Origin: Anthonomus grandis grandis
Taxonomy: Eukaryota > Arthropoda > Insecta > Coleoptera > Curculionidae
Reading direction: 5' to 3'
NCBI RefSeq assembly: GCF_022605725.1
Contig: NC_065562.1
Location: 1,488,001-1,552,000, forward strand
Length of the DNA stretch: 64,000 bases
Positions 54,797 to 64,000 of this stretch are shown in pieces (within the stretch, counting starts at the first letter, position 1; each line of letters begins with the position of its first letter). The position numbers and the translations under genes were made by a program. Under the pieces are notes generated by a model that ran no database searches, was not told the origin of the DNA, and saw only the letters and a list, made by a program, of their open reading frames with translations.

Positions 54797-57602
54797 ATGA
54801 ACTTACAAAGTATAAGAAATAAACTGGATCTGGTGCAGTGTTTGGTTGTGAGTGAAAATTGGGATGTACTATTGGCAGCTGAAACATGGTTAGAAGAAAG
54901 TGAAACATTTCTGTTTGAGTTGGATGGTTTTAATGCTGTTCATGCCTGCAGAGCTGGTAGGGGGGGTGGTGTGTCAATTTATGTGAAAAAATCTATTAAG
55001 TTTCGTGAAATTGAGAAATCAAGGAAGGGTGAGTTAATAAACTGGATATGTATTAGCTTAGGGGAACAAAACTTAAAAATAAGTGTTATATATAAACCAC
55101 CCACTGTTAATAGTGGTAATTTTTTCCCATATTTAAAATATATTATGCGTACTCACCCTAAAAATCATTTAGTTGTTGGAGATATGAATATTAATTTGCT
55201 TGATGTTTCGCAAGTAACCAAAGAGTACAAAGATTTAATAGCATTAAACAATTTTAAAATTAATAACTCGATAAATGAGGAATGCGCTACTAGAGTTACC
55301 AGTTTATCAAAATCTCTTATAGACCATGTTCTTAGCGATTATAGTGGTAATTTAAGTTGTAAAGTTAATGTTAAAGAAAATGCAATTTCAGATCACAAAC
55401 TTATATTGCTTGATATTAAAACACCTGTGCAATTTTATAAACCAAAAGTAGATTATGAAGTCAAATCTGTAGATTATAAAAAATTTGTAAACTTATTTAT
55501 ACAAAAAATATTAAGCATTAACGTAACAACTTTTCAAGAATTAATTAATTTAATTAATGAATGTAAAAATAAATCTCAATATACAAAAAAATTAAGAATA
55601 CGAAAAAATAACACCTGGATAAATATTGAACTTCTTGAGCTTATCAAAAAAAGAGATAAAATATACAAAAAGAAAATTAACCAACCCGAAAACCTAACTA
55701 TTATCTCTGAATTTAAAAACATAAAAAATAAAATTAATAATAAAATACGTGCTTTTAAAAATAGGTATTTTCAAACCCAATGGAATTTAGCTGGAGATAA
55801 TGTTAAAAAGCAATGGGCATTTATCAACAGCTTAATAAAAAATAAAAAATCTAAAGTAATAATTAATGAATTAATAATTGAAAATAACATTATTAATTCT
55901 CAGCTTGACATTGCAAATAATTTAAATACATATTTTTCTCAGGTCGGTGAATCAATAGTTAAAGATTTGGAAACGGAGATTCAACTATCAAACGAGATTT
56001 TTTCTATTGATGAAGTCTACAATGATAGTTCTATTTCTATAACATTAACTAATAAAGAGGAAATATCAGAAATTTTAAAAGAACTAAAAATAAACTCAGC
56101 ACCTGGATATGACGATATTACGGTTAGGGACATACATAATCTTGGAGAATACATGATACCTGTTTTGGTACGGTTAATAAATAAAACTATACAAAAAGGG
56201 ATTTTTCCCATCAGAGTTAAAAATAAGTAAAATTACACCTCTTTTTAAGTCAGGTAATAAAAGACATATGAATAATTACAGGCCCATTTCAGTCGTTAGT
56301 GTATTCTCCAAGATTCTTGAAAAAATAATAAAAAATAGAATGTTCTTGAAAAAATGAATCTTTCATTAACTCTTGCAATCTATTGAATGATAAATGTCAA
56401 TATGGCTTTATAAAGAACAGTAGTACACTTGGTGCGGTTGTGGATTTTGTAGACTGTATTTTAATGGCATTAGATAAACAACAAATAGTTATAGCTGTCT
56501 TCATAGACCTAAAAAAAGCCTTTGATGTAGTAAGCATAGACATTCTTTTAGACAAATTATTTAAAATGGGATTTAAAAATGTATTGTACAGCTTAATTAA
56601 AACATATTTGTATGACAGAAAACAGTACGTAAAGCTTGACAATATTATTAGTGAATGGTTATCTAACACCTACGGGGTACCACAGGGATCCGTTCTTGGA
56701 CCTCTCTTATATATGTACTGAATCTCAATATTCTTTATGTACTGAATCTCAAGTTAGCCAAGCTAAAAGCAAGATATTTTACCTTTGCAGATGACACTGT
56801 ACTGGTATATGCTGGAACAGATGAAACTTCTTTAACACAACTTATTAATAATGACCTAAAATGTTATCTTAAATGGCTGTTTTCAAATAAATTAAAAATT
56901 AACATTGAGAAAACCAAATACATGATATTCAAACAAAAAAATAAGTCAGTCAGCAATAATCTAAATATTAATATTAATACTGTAATATTAGAAAAAGTGT
57001 CGAATATTAAATATTTAGGTTTGCAAATAGATGAAAATTTAAATTGGTCACTACACTTAAACAAAATTTTTGATGAAACAGTTCCAATGCTATCTGCCTT
57101 ATATAGGAGTAGAGATTATTTGTCTGAAAAAAGTAAATTTCAAATTTATAATGCCTTCTTTCTCACACATTTTAGATACCTCTTGCCAGTATGGGGTATG
57201 TGCGGTGAAGTTAATTTTAATAAGGCTCAAATTTTGCAAAATAAAATTTTGAAAATTTTGTTTAATTTTGATTGGCTTACAAGTTCTAATACAATTTATT
57301 CAAATTTAAGTTTAAACAAATTAAAAGTGATATTGGAGATAGAACAATGTAAACTTGTATATAAAATTATATACAACAGACAAAAAAGTAACATAAATAT
57401 TATGTTTTACCATAATGTACATAATCATCAAACAAGATCACTAAATAATGTTTATCAAGTTTCTACAAGAACTAACATAGGTTTAAGAAATCCAATTACA
57501 GATGCAATTAAAACATTTAATAGTTTACCTCATTGTATAAAAGATATAAATAACTATAGATTTTTTGTTAAAAAATTAAAAGATTTAAAAAATGTTAATT
57601 AA
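54797..57602 (+). pseudogene. LINE ORF2: endonuclease and reverse transcriptase
   Basis: Endonuclease (APE type): MNLQSIRNKLDLVQCLVVSE, LLAAETWLEE, HLVVGDMNINLLD, SLIDHVLSDY, ENAISDHKLILL. RT: LKINSAPGYDDITVRDIHNL, NNYRPISVVSVFSKILEKII, AVFIDLKKAFDVVSIDILLD (Asp), TYGVPQGSVLGPLL, YFTFADDTVLVYAG (F-A-D-D intact), SNIKYLGLQIDENLNWSLHL. Breaks: an extra A near 56225, a TGA near 56357 and a frame change at 56720, where a 17-bp direct repeat (56712-56728, 56736-56752) disrupts the frame. Ends TAA at 57602. Catalytic residues are all present. Confidence 0.88.
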
Positions 57603-57779
57603 TTTATGTATAAAAAATTATAAGCAACATTGCAATATTTGTTTACTATAGATAATTAATTACTGTTTTGTTATTCTCGGGGCCAGTGTTTTCAAACACT
57701 GATTGGAGAAATTGTTAAAACTCGTTATACATTGTATTATTGTGGTTAAATAAATTGTTTCAAAAAAAAAAATAATTTC
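57603..57779 (+). other. LINE 3' UTR and tail
   Basis: AT-rich, ending in attgtttcaaaaaaaaaaat; no target duplication obvious at 53630/57780. Confidence 0.6.
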
Positions 57780-58967
57780 CATTTCACTTAATTGTGAATT
57801 GTTTGATGAGAGTCATTCGGCAGTAAATTTGGCTGCCAGGCTTCAAACAACAGCGATTGAATGGGGCTTGGATAAAAAAATTATTTTAGCTGTGTCTGAC
57901 AATGAGAGCAATATTAAAAAGGCCATCCAAACTGAACTTGGATGGAAATATTTCGGATGCTTTCAAGCGTCAAAGCCGTTATAGATAAAGTAAAAACTAT
58001 TGTTTCACACTTTCGCAAAAGTACTTTCGCGAATACAAAGCTTAACAGATTTCAAAAACAATTTGGAATTGATCCGCCTAAAAAGCTGATCCAGGAGGTG
58101 GTTACTAAATGGAGTTCCACGTATTATATGCTGCAAAGGGTGCTGGATCTAGAAAATCCTGTAAGATCTGTTTTGGGCTTATTGGACGAACGGTTGCCGC
58201 ATCTGGAAGCTAATGAATGGATTTTATTAAGGGAACTTTGTGAAATTCTTACACATTTTGAACAAGCAACCCAAGTCATTAGTGGGGAAAAATATATTTC
58301 GGCATCGTTAGTCATCGTTTTACAACGAGGACTTCTCAATGTATGCCAAAAATTAAAAATGAAAAATTTATCTGGCCTCACTAATGGAGTAATATAATGT
58401 TTAGAAGATGGTTTAAGAAAAAGAGTAGGCGATGTTGAATTTAGCAATACACTAGCTCTATGTACATTTTTGGATCCTCGATTAAAAACATTTGCTTTTG
58501 TAAATAATGATGCTGTGGAAAATATCCGAAAGCTGGTTACAAATATCTTAACAGATATGATTAAAAAAGACTTAGACAAAAAAGGAAATATAGATAAAAG
58601 CGCGTCAGAAGCTACTAATATTAATGAGGAAAAAAGTGAGGCAAATGCTTTATCTTTATGGAATTGCTTTGATGAAAGGGTGTCCAAAAATAAACCTAAG
58701 ACCATTGCCTCTAGTTCTCGGGCAATAATGGAAATCCAAAGATATTTAAAGGATGAAGATATTTAAAGGATATTTAAGTTATTTAGAGGATGAAGTCATC
58801 CCACGAAATGAAAATCCGTTAGCTTATTGGAAAAATAATGAGTATAATTTTCCATACCTTAGTAAGTTGGTAAAACAAAAATGTTGCGCCCTCGGTAGTT
58901 CTGTGCCTTGCGAAAGGCAATTATATTTCAAGCCTCGTTCTTCGAGATTACACATAACATAATACCT

Positions 58968-59655
58968 TGTATCTCATACATGTGACGCCACGAATTCCAA
59001 AGCCCTGCAAAAAAAATCTAAAAAGAAATACGCATGCGATCCCACCACTCTGACCTGGCCCTACATTCTTACTAGCGTCTAGCCTGTATCGGGAGCCTTG
59101 ATCCCGAACACGGCAACCCGTATGACGCCGGTAAAGTGTAAACATAACCACAATAATTTGATGTTTGAAGTTCTTTTGACATTTTCGTTATTTCGTAGTA
59201 GGACTTGCTTGTGTTTTGTGTGTAACACTTTAAATCTATTCGTTTGACTATTTATTAATTTGATTTGTAATAATTGAAGAGCTAAGTGGATAAAGGTGTT
59301 AAGCAGCAAAAGTAAATATTGGAGCAAATCGATTTTAAAAATTTAGAATTTATAGTCTATGTAACTTTGTTGTTTTAAAAGTCATAATTTCTAAATTTTA
59401 AACAGACAGTGGCACATATATTGTACTTCATATTATTAAAGAAATACAAAAAAAAAATCAGAAGTTTTTAAAATATTTACTTTTTTTTTTACTTACCACC
59501 TTTATTCACTACATTACTGTCGATAATTTGTTTGTTGATAAATGGATAATGGTAGTAAGAAACAATACTTTAAATATATTTGCAACGATTACAAATGCTT
59601 TTAAACAATGAACTAATAAAAGGACAGTAATTTTGTCAAACCAGACATTAACTAA
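58968..59655. other. No gene seen between hAT-1 and hAT-2
   Basis: A GC-richer patch at 59030-59130, then AT-rich. 59271-59309 (taattgaagagctaagtgga taaaggtgtt...) is an inverted copy of 63063-63100. hAT-2's left end is somewhere in 59300-59655. Confidence 0.5.
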
Positions 59656-61757
59656 AATTTTCAATGTCTAAAAGAAAACATGGAGACCAAAATAGGTATG
59701 CTACCAAGCAAATTTTTTATAAGAAGCTAGTTAACGGTGAGTAACGCTAGTTCGAAGAGATTGGGCAATTTATTCAGAAAGTACTGGAAATGTGTTTTGT
59801 TTATATTGTTGTTTATTTAGTAACAAACAAAACCAATTTAAAACCGGATTTTCCTCGTGGAATAAATGCATTGAGAGATTCGACGAACACGAGCGTTCCA
59901 TTGGTCATCTAGATAGTTTAAATGGAGGCGAGGAAAAATTAACGATGAGTTGGAAAAACAAATAAGTTGCAAAAAGGATTATTGGGTCGAAGTATTGAGA
60001 AGAATTATAAGCGTGATTAAGTTTTTGGCCTCTAGAGAATTGGCATTTAGAGGAACTGGTGAACGTTTTGGTGAAAAGCGCAATGGGAATTATTTGGGTT
60101 TATTGGAACTATTAGCAGAATATGATCCGTTTTTAAAAGACCATATAAATCGAATGGCAAATTTGGGCAAGGGTAAAACGTCATACCTATCCAAGGATAT
60201 CTGTAATGAAGTCCTCACTATCATGGCGAATCGGGTTATTGAGGAAATTGCTAAACAAATTAAGGCGAATAAATATTTTTCAGTCAGTGTGGACTCAACG
60301 CCCGATATATCACATCAGGATCAGATAACAATAATTTTAAGGTATTGCAATAGTAAAGGGCTTCCATTTGAAAGGTTTATAGGATTCTATGATAACATTG
60401 GGCATGGGGCACAAGGGCTTGAGCAGTGCGTCATGGATATGCTAAAGACATTTAATTTGGACATTCAAAATTGCAGGGGTCAGTCATATGACAATGCAAG
60501 CAATATGAGTGGTCGATTTTCTGGATTGCAAGCACGTATTAAGGCACATAATGAGTTAGCAATCTATGTTCCGTGTGCCGGACATTCTCTCAATTTAGTT
60601 GTTCAAAATGCTGCGGATTGCTGCTTCGAAGCAACATCTTTTTTTATGCTAGTTCAAGCTTTTTATACATTTTTTTCGGCTTCTACACATAGATGGAACT
60701 TGTTGTCTAGTACAATAAGAGATTCATCAGGCTCTGAGAAATCGCTCATGCCAAAAAGGGTCAATACAACTCGTTGGTCTTCTCGCTTTGATGCCATAAA
60801 GGCGCTACAAAGTAGTTACAATTCAATAAAGACTTATTTAAATAATATAGCAACAGATGTTAATGAGAAAAATATTGTAAGAGTCGAAGCAAGTTCGTTA
60901 TGCGAAAAACTTAATTTCTTGGAAAATGGGATAATCTTATCGTTTTGGTTGGATATTTTGCAAAGGGTTAACGATGTTAATATAACTGTACAAAGAGAGA
61001 ATCTGGACTTGTGTACAACTTCCCAACTTTTCTCGTCTTTAGTAGAATATTTTGATTTCTTACGTGATCGCTTTGAATATTATGAGAGCTTAGGAATGTT
61101 GTTAACAGAAAACGAAAATTATATTGAAAGGCGAAATATCAAACGAAAATTGCAATTAGGAGAAAAAAGTTCCGACGTAAATTTGAGCCAGAGAGATAAA
61201 ATCCGCACGCAGTGTTTTTTTTTAATAATCGATAATCTAAAATCTGAAATTATTCGTCGGTTAAAAATATATTAAACATGTTCAAATACATTTGAATTTC
61301 TTTTTAAGCTAAAATTAATAGAAGATGAAAATATTATCACTGTAGCAACCAAACTAAAGGAAAAATACAGCTCCGATTTAGATGAATATTTTCCTCAAGA
61401 ATGTGTTCATCTAAAAAAACTATTAAATTCTATATCAGAAATTAAATTAGAAACTCCATTAGATTTAGTTCATGCATTATATGAGAATAAACTAATATCT
61501 ACATTTCCCAATATCAATATTTGTTTACGCATTTTTTTTCTATAATGGTCACAAATGCAAGCGGTGAACGATCGTTTTCTACTCTAAAGAGAGTTAAAAC
61601 CTATTTAAAATTCAATAGCGAAACTCAATAGCGCAAGAAAATTTAAACGCTTTGGCAATTATTTCAATTAATAAAGATATTCTTGATGAAATAGATACAT
61701 CTTCTATAATCGAAAAATTTGCGTCACTAAAAGCAAGAAAACAATCGTTTAAGTAAT
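59656..61757 (+). pseudogene. hAT-2 transposase with TTF-type zinc finger (ZMYM1-like)
   Basis: N-terminal part, broken by frameshifts, contains VFCLYCCLFSNK, FSSWNKCIERFDEHERSIGH (TTF-type zinc finger). The long frame 59950-61275 has LAFRGTGERFGEKRNGNYLG, CNEVLTIMANRVIEEIAKQI, FSVSVDSTPDISHQDQITII (first Asp region), CRGQSYDNASNMSGRFSGLQ (second Asp), YVPCAGHSLNLVVQNAADCC and NTTRWSSRFDAIKAL. After a stop at 61275 the frame continues with DLDEYFPQECVHLKKLL, then frameshifted SGERSFSTLKRVKTYL and NALAIISINKDILDEI (dimerisation region), ending TAA at 61757. Most of the catalytic domain is intact. Confidence 0.88.
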
Positions 61758-61854
61758 TTATATGCATTATTATATAAGTATATTTATGTGTAATTTATTT
61801 TTTACGTTCCTTTAAAACCGAAGAATCTGTTTTAACGAGTGCGGAGAGGGGGGG

Positions 61855-61905
61855 GGGGCTGTATTTTTGTAGTACCGGGCGGCAAACTACCTTAAACCGG
61901 CACTG
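61855..61905 (-). repeat. Candidate right terminal repeat of hAT-2
   Basis: Read inward it starts CAGTGCCGGTTTAAGGTAGT, like hAT ends, and includes a G10 run at 61848-61858. Left partner not identified. Confidence 0.45.
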
Positions 61906-62096
61906 TTACTCACTGAATATGGATAATGGTACTAAGTACAAGAAATGTATACCCAAAACAGTAATATACCAGTTTATTTTAAAAATGCGTAGAAGTTTAT
62001 GTTAAAAAAACTATCAATATGAAAAAAGTAAATATTTTATTGTTCGTTATTGCCAACACAAAAAATAAAAGCACAAAACTAAAAACAAAAAAAATG
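61906..62096. other. No gene seen; AT-rich spacer
   Basis: Contains tggataatggtactaag at about 61920, which resembles 59547 (tggataatggtagtaag), so this may be flanking DNA duplicated or split around hAT-2. Confidence 0.4.
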
Positions 62097-62768
62097 TTAT
62101 TCTGCTGTAAAAACTGTTTTACTTTTTCTTTTTTTTTTCTTACTGTGGCATAAGTTCTTCCTTCTCAATGACATTTTCGTAGAAATATCTGTACTCTCTT
62201 TAACAAACGCCAATTGCTCCTTTATATTTTCAATATTTTCCTTAGACAGCTGACCAAGTTTTTCTGCTCGGGGAAGTCGTAGTGTGGGGTCTGCTTCAAA
62301 TTGACGCTTCATTATACACACTTCTTTAAATGGGGCTTCTTCTTCATATGAATCTTTGTATAGATAATAACCAAATCTTTCAACTTTGATCCATTTTACT
62401 GCATCTCTAAATTGAACTTTTTCATTAAGTTTTTTTATTTTTCTGTTTACCACTTTTAGCTGGTTGGATAAAAAGTGCACTTTTAATCCCTCAATTTCGG
62501 GACCAAAGGGTTACTTTTACTACCAAGGGATTAAATTTTTACTTTTAATCCCCCAGGGAGTACTTAAAACAATACTTTACTTACATGTAATATAAGTATC
62601 TTGTATAGGATACGCCAGTTGGGGAAGCTGTAGCGGTTCTAGGTTATGATATTTTTTTTTAGAGCTTTTATTGCCATTATTATCACTAATTAATCCGTCA
62701 TTACTTCTAGTATTTACTGCCACCATATTTTTGGCATTATGGATTATTTTAGCCGTTCTTTGCATCAT
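62097..62768 (-). CDS. Unrecognised two-exon gene, divergent from MULE-2
   Basis: ATG at 62768. Exon 1 62768-62585 (MMQRTAKIIHNAKNMVAVNT, SNDGLISDNNGNKSSKKKYH, LEPLQLPQLAYPIQD) ends at GTAAGT; exon 2 starts at 62479 after AAAAG and joins in frame (LHFLSNQLKVVNRKIKKLNE, AVKWIKVERFGYYLYKDSYE, RLPRAEKLGQLSKENIENIK), ending in a Lys/Arg-rich tail with TAA at 62097. About 187 residues, no stops or frameshifts, net basic, likely nuclear by composition. Its short intron holds repeated gggattaaaag. I do not recognise the family; the head-to-head layout with a MULE suggests an accessory protein of that element, but a captured host gene is possible. Confidence 0.6.
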
Positions 62769-62881
62769 TTTTAATATAAATATTTAGAATAAACACTAAC
62801 GACACTCTAGCAATAGCAAGGCACGACAAGATATAAACAAATCAAGCACGCTTTCCGTCACAAAGTTATATCCAAAAAATG

Positions 62882-63083
62882 GATGAAGGTGTTAAGTGCG
62901 CTTAACCCCTTTATTCATTTGAGAACCGATTTTACCGATGCACTTAACTCCTTTATCCTTAACTAAAATCGTAAATATGTGTTGTACGTTTTTGAATAAA
63001 AGATATATGCAAAATGTGTACTTAACACCTTCATTTAGCACAAAATCTAACTTTTCGTCAAATTGTTGCTTAACACCTTTATC
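62882..63083. promoter_or_regulatory. Five copies of a 15-bp motif between divergent genes
   Basis: Motif GATAAAGGTGTTAAG or its complement at 62882-62896 (+), 62901-62915 (-), 62943-62957 (-), 63021-63034 (-) and 63069-63083 (-), with a sixth at 59289-59303 (+). The first two form a hairpin. They lie between the starts of the gene at 62768 and MULE-2 at 63130, as binding sites or subterminal repeats would. Confidence 0.65.
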
Positions 63084-63120
63084 AGTAGCTCTTCAATTAT
63101 AAAGTGATTTTAAAAAAATT

Positions 63121-64000
63121 ACTTATCAGTGCGGGAAATGTGAAAGTAGTTTCAGTACCAAATCAAATTTGAGAAAACATTTAAAAAGGTTTCATCTCCA
63201 AGATGTCTAAAAAGTGTCTTAGCACCCTTGCACTATAAAAAGAACTGAAACTCAACAAACTTGAAGCATTTTCGATGCAACCTATGTGACAAAATATTCA
63301 ATCATAGGCAGAGCTTAAGGCGACATACAAAAACTCACATTTCTAATCCAAGTTCCAATTAAACACTTCAAAATGAAACCCAGAGGGAAATCATAAAGTA
63401 TCTAAAAAATTAATTTTTATTAATAGTATTACTTTATTTAAGGCCACCTGCATCTTACAAAATTGAAAGGAGACAGTATTGCATCTAAGATTGCTGGAAA
63501 AATCCCATTTGATGAAATATTGGATCAAATTCGTGATTCAATTACTGATAATGAGTGGAAAAGAATCCATCTTCTGACAAAGAAAGACTTATTTAATATA
63601 GAAAATGGCTACAATTTATGTTCTTCAGTTCGTTATTCGAATGATGCTGTGAGTGTTGAATCTTGGGTGTTAGAAATGCAGCGTGTTGAAGAATGTGTTT
63701 TATTTTATAAACCACAAGGGGTTATTTCTGAAGAACATCCTCATTTAAAACAATAAGACTTTATTTTAATAATTATGACTCCAGCTCAAACAGCAATTTT
63801 AAAAAAATTTGGATCCGACTGCATATGTTTGGATGGCACACATGGGCTAAATTCTTATAACTTTGAATTACATACATTGCTAGTCATAGATGATCTGAGA
63901 GAGGGATTCCCTTGTGCCTTTTTTCTTTCAAATAGATCTGATACATATGTTATCAATTTATTTTTAAGTAGTAAAGAATGTTGGAATAATTACCCCAAAA
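63121..64000 (+). pseudogene. MULE-type transposase 2, N-terminal part, runs off the window
   Basis: Two C2H2 zinc-finger segments, YQCGKCESSFSTKSNLRKHL (63124-63210, behind a possible splice site TTATCAG) and HFRCNLCDKIFNHRQSLRRH (about 63267-63360), each closed by a stop and perhaps separate exons. Then 63440-63756: LKGDSIASKIAGKIPFDEIL, ITDNEWKRIHLLTKKDLFNI, ESWVLEMQRVEECVLFYKPQ, a TAA at 63754, and MTPAQTAILKKFGSDCICLD, GTHGLNSYNFELHTLLVIDD, LREGFPCAFFLSNRSDTYVI to the window end. The Asp in ICLDGTHG is the first catalytic residue of this family; the MSD and SWIM parts seen in MULE-1 would follow. Confidence 0.75.

Larger units (their letters stand above)
53631..57770 (+). mobile_element. 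LINE with PHD-finger ORF1, near full length
   Basis: Starts within hAT-1 at about 53631 and ends in an A-rich tail near 57770, after which the hAT frame resumes. It has a 5' tandem repeat, a 320-bp leader, ORF1 and ORF2. Jockey/CR1-group by motif content. Confidence 0.85.
52871..58967 (+). pseudogene. hAT-1 transposase with BED zinc finger, split by a LINE
   Basis: 52871: MSKRSVVWLYFSVVNEDKKI, CDVCKDNLSYKHSVSNLKKD ... KRKHP (BED-type Cys2-His2 finger), a Ser-rich linker with a TAG at 53120, then KEEIKNVINCCVTTDCWTSC and SYMAIICHFID up to about 53630. After the LINE it resumes at 57780: LNCELFDESHSAVNLAARLQ, LDKKIILAVSDNESNIKKAI, then a deletion removing the usual C-x-x-H-x-x-N-L segment, TKWSSTYYMLQRVL, HFEQATQVISGE, TLALCTFLDPRLKTFAF, and the dimerisation region NPLAYWKNNEYNFPYLSKLV with KCCALGSSVPCERQ. 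A local duplication near 58740-58770 shifts the frame. Inactive. Confidence 0.85.
59271..63100. repeat. Inverted 38-bp repeats enclosing 3.8 kb
   Basis: 59271-59309 and 63063-63100 match inverted along TAATTGAAGAGCTA-..GATAAAGGTGTTAAGC-GCAA. Between them lie hAT-2 and the gene at 62097-62768. Could be terminal repeats of a composite element or inverted copies of a promoter motif. Confidence 0.6.

Noticed and set aside
1..64000. CRISPR arrays, operons, bacterial promoters or origins
   Set aside because: No regularly spaced repeats, and genes have introns and polyadenylation-type 3' ends; the sequence is eukaryotic.

Overview
The window looks like nuclear DNA from an insect: AT-rich, with spliced genes (GT...AG introns) and no operons or bacterial ribosome sites. 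Almost every recognisable protein belongs to a transposable element (TE). I found no gene I would confidently call an ordinary host gene. The mix of TE classes (Tc1/mariner, PIF/Harbinger, hAT, MULE, piggyBac, Ty3/gypsy, copia, Penelope-like, R1-like and PHD-ORF1 LINEs, a tRNA-type SINE, foldback MITEs) fits an arthropod. The exact group is not proven.

Layout. 1-0.7 kb: end of a Tc1 element inserted in gypsy-A. 0.7-6.2 kb: gypsy-A (minus strand), protease and gag, separated by a decayed gene carrying a D-x-C-x-x-Q-N-K-N motif; a small transmembrane ORF lies upstream of gag. 6.5-10.9 kb: gypsy-B (minus), gag to integrase, with the RT active-site segment deleted. 10.9-13.7 kb: non-coding, possibly its LTR. 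14.0-15.3 and 16.5-19.2 kb: two PIF/Harbinger elements, each with a transposase (+) and a convergent MADF gene (-), with a piggyBac fragment and a SINE between them. 20.4-21.6 kb: the C-terminal half of a MULE-type transposase. 21.6-34.1 kb: gypsy-C (+) with two 277-bp LTRs, inserted in that MULE. Gypsy-C is itself split by a Tc1-type gene (DD35E) whose intron holds a second Tc1/mariner element with an unusual DD82E spacing. 34.3-41.0 kb: a third Harbinger with matching TIRs, in which transposase and MADF exons interleave on opposite strands; it contains a foldback MITE and a 2.7-kb LTR-like insertion. 41.0-44.9 kb: a copia element split by a Penelope-like element with a 12-bp target duplication and 310-bp inverted arms. 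45.7-46.6 kb: a second D-x-C-x-x-Q-N-K-N gene. 46.9-50.7 kb: an R1-like LINE, with an inverted fragment of it at 51.9-52.2 kb. 52.9-59.0 kb: a BED-finger hAT split by a LINE with a PHD-finger ORF1. 59.6-61.9 kb: a TTF-finger hAT. 62.1-62.8 kb: an unrecognised two-exon gene, divergent from the start of a second MULE (zinc fingers, then transposase) that runs off the window end.

The genes do not form a shared pathway. The region is a nest of insertions, and the nesting gives relative ages: MULE-1 is older than gypsy-C, which is older than the Tc1 DD35E element, which is older than the DD82E element. Likewise copia is older than the Penelope-like element, hAT-1 is older than the PHD LINE, and gypsy-A is older than the Tc1 element at the left edge. 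Most genes carry stops, frameshifts or lost catalytic residues. The best preserved are gypsy-C, the DD82E element, the Penelope GIY-YIG part, the TTF hAT, the PHD LINE and the divergent gene pair at 62-64 kb.
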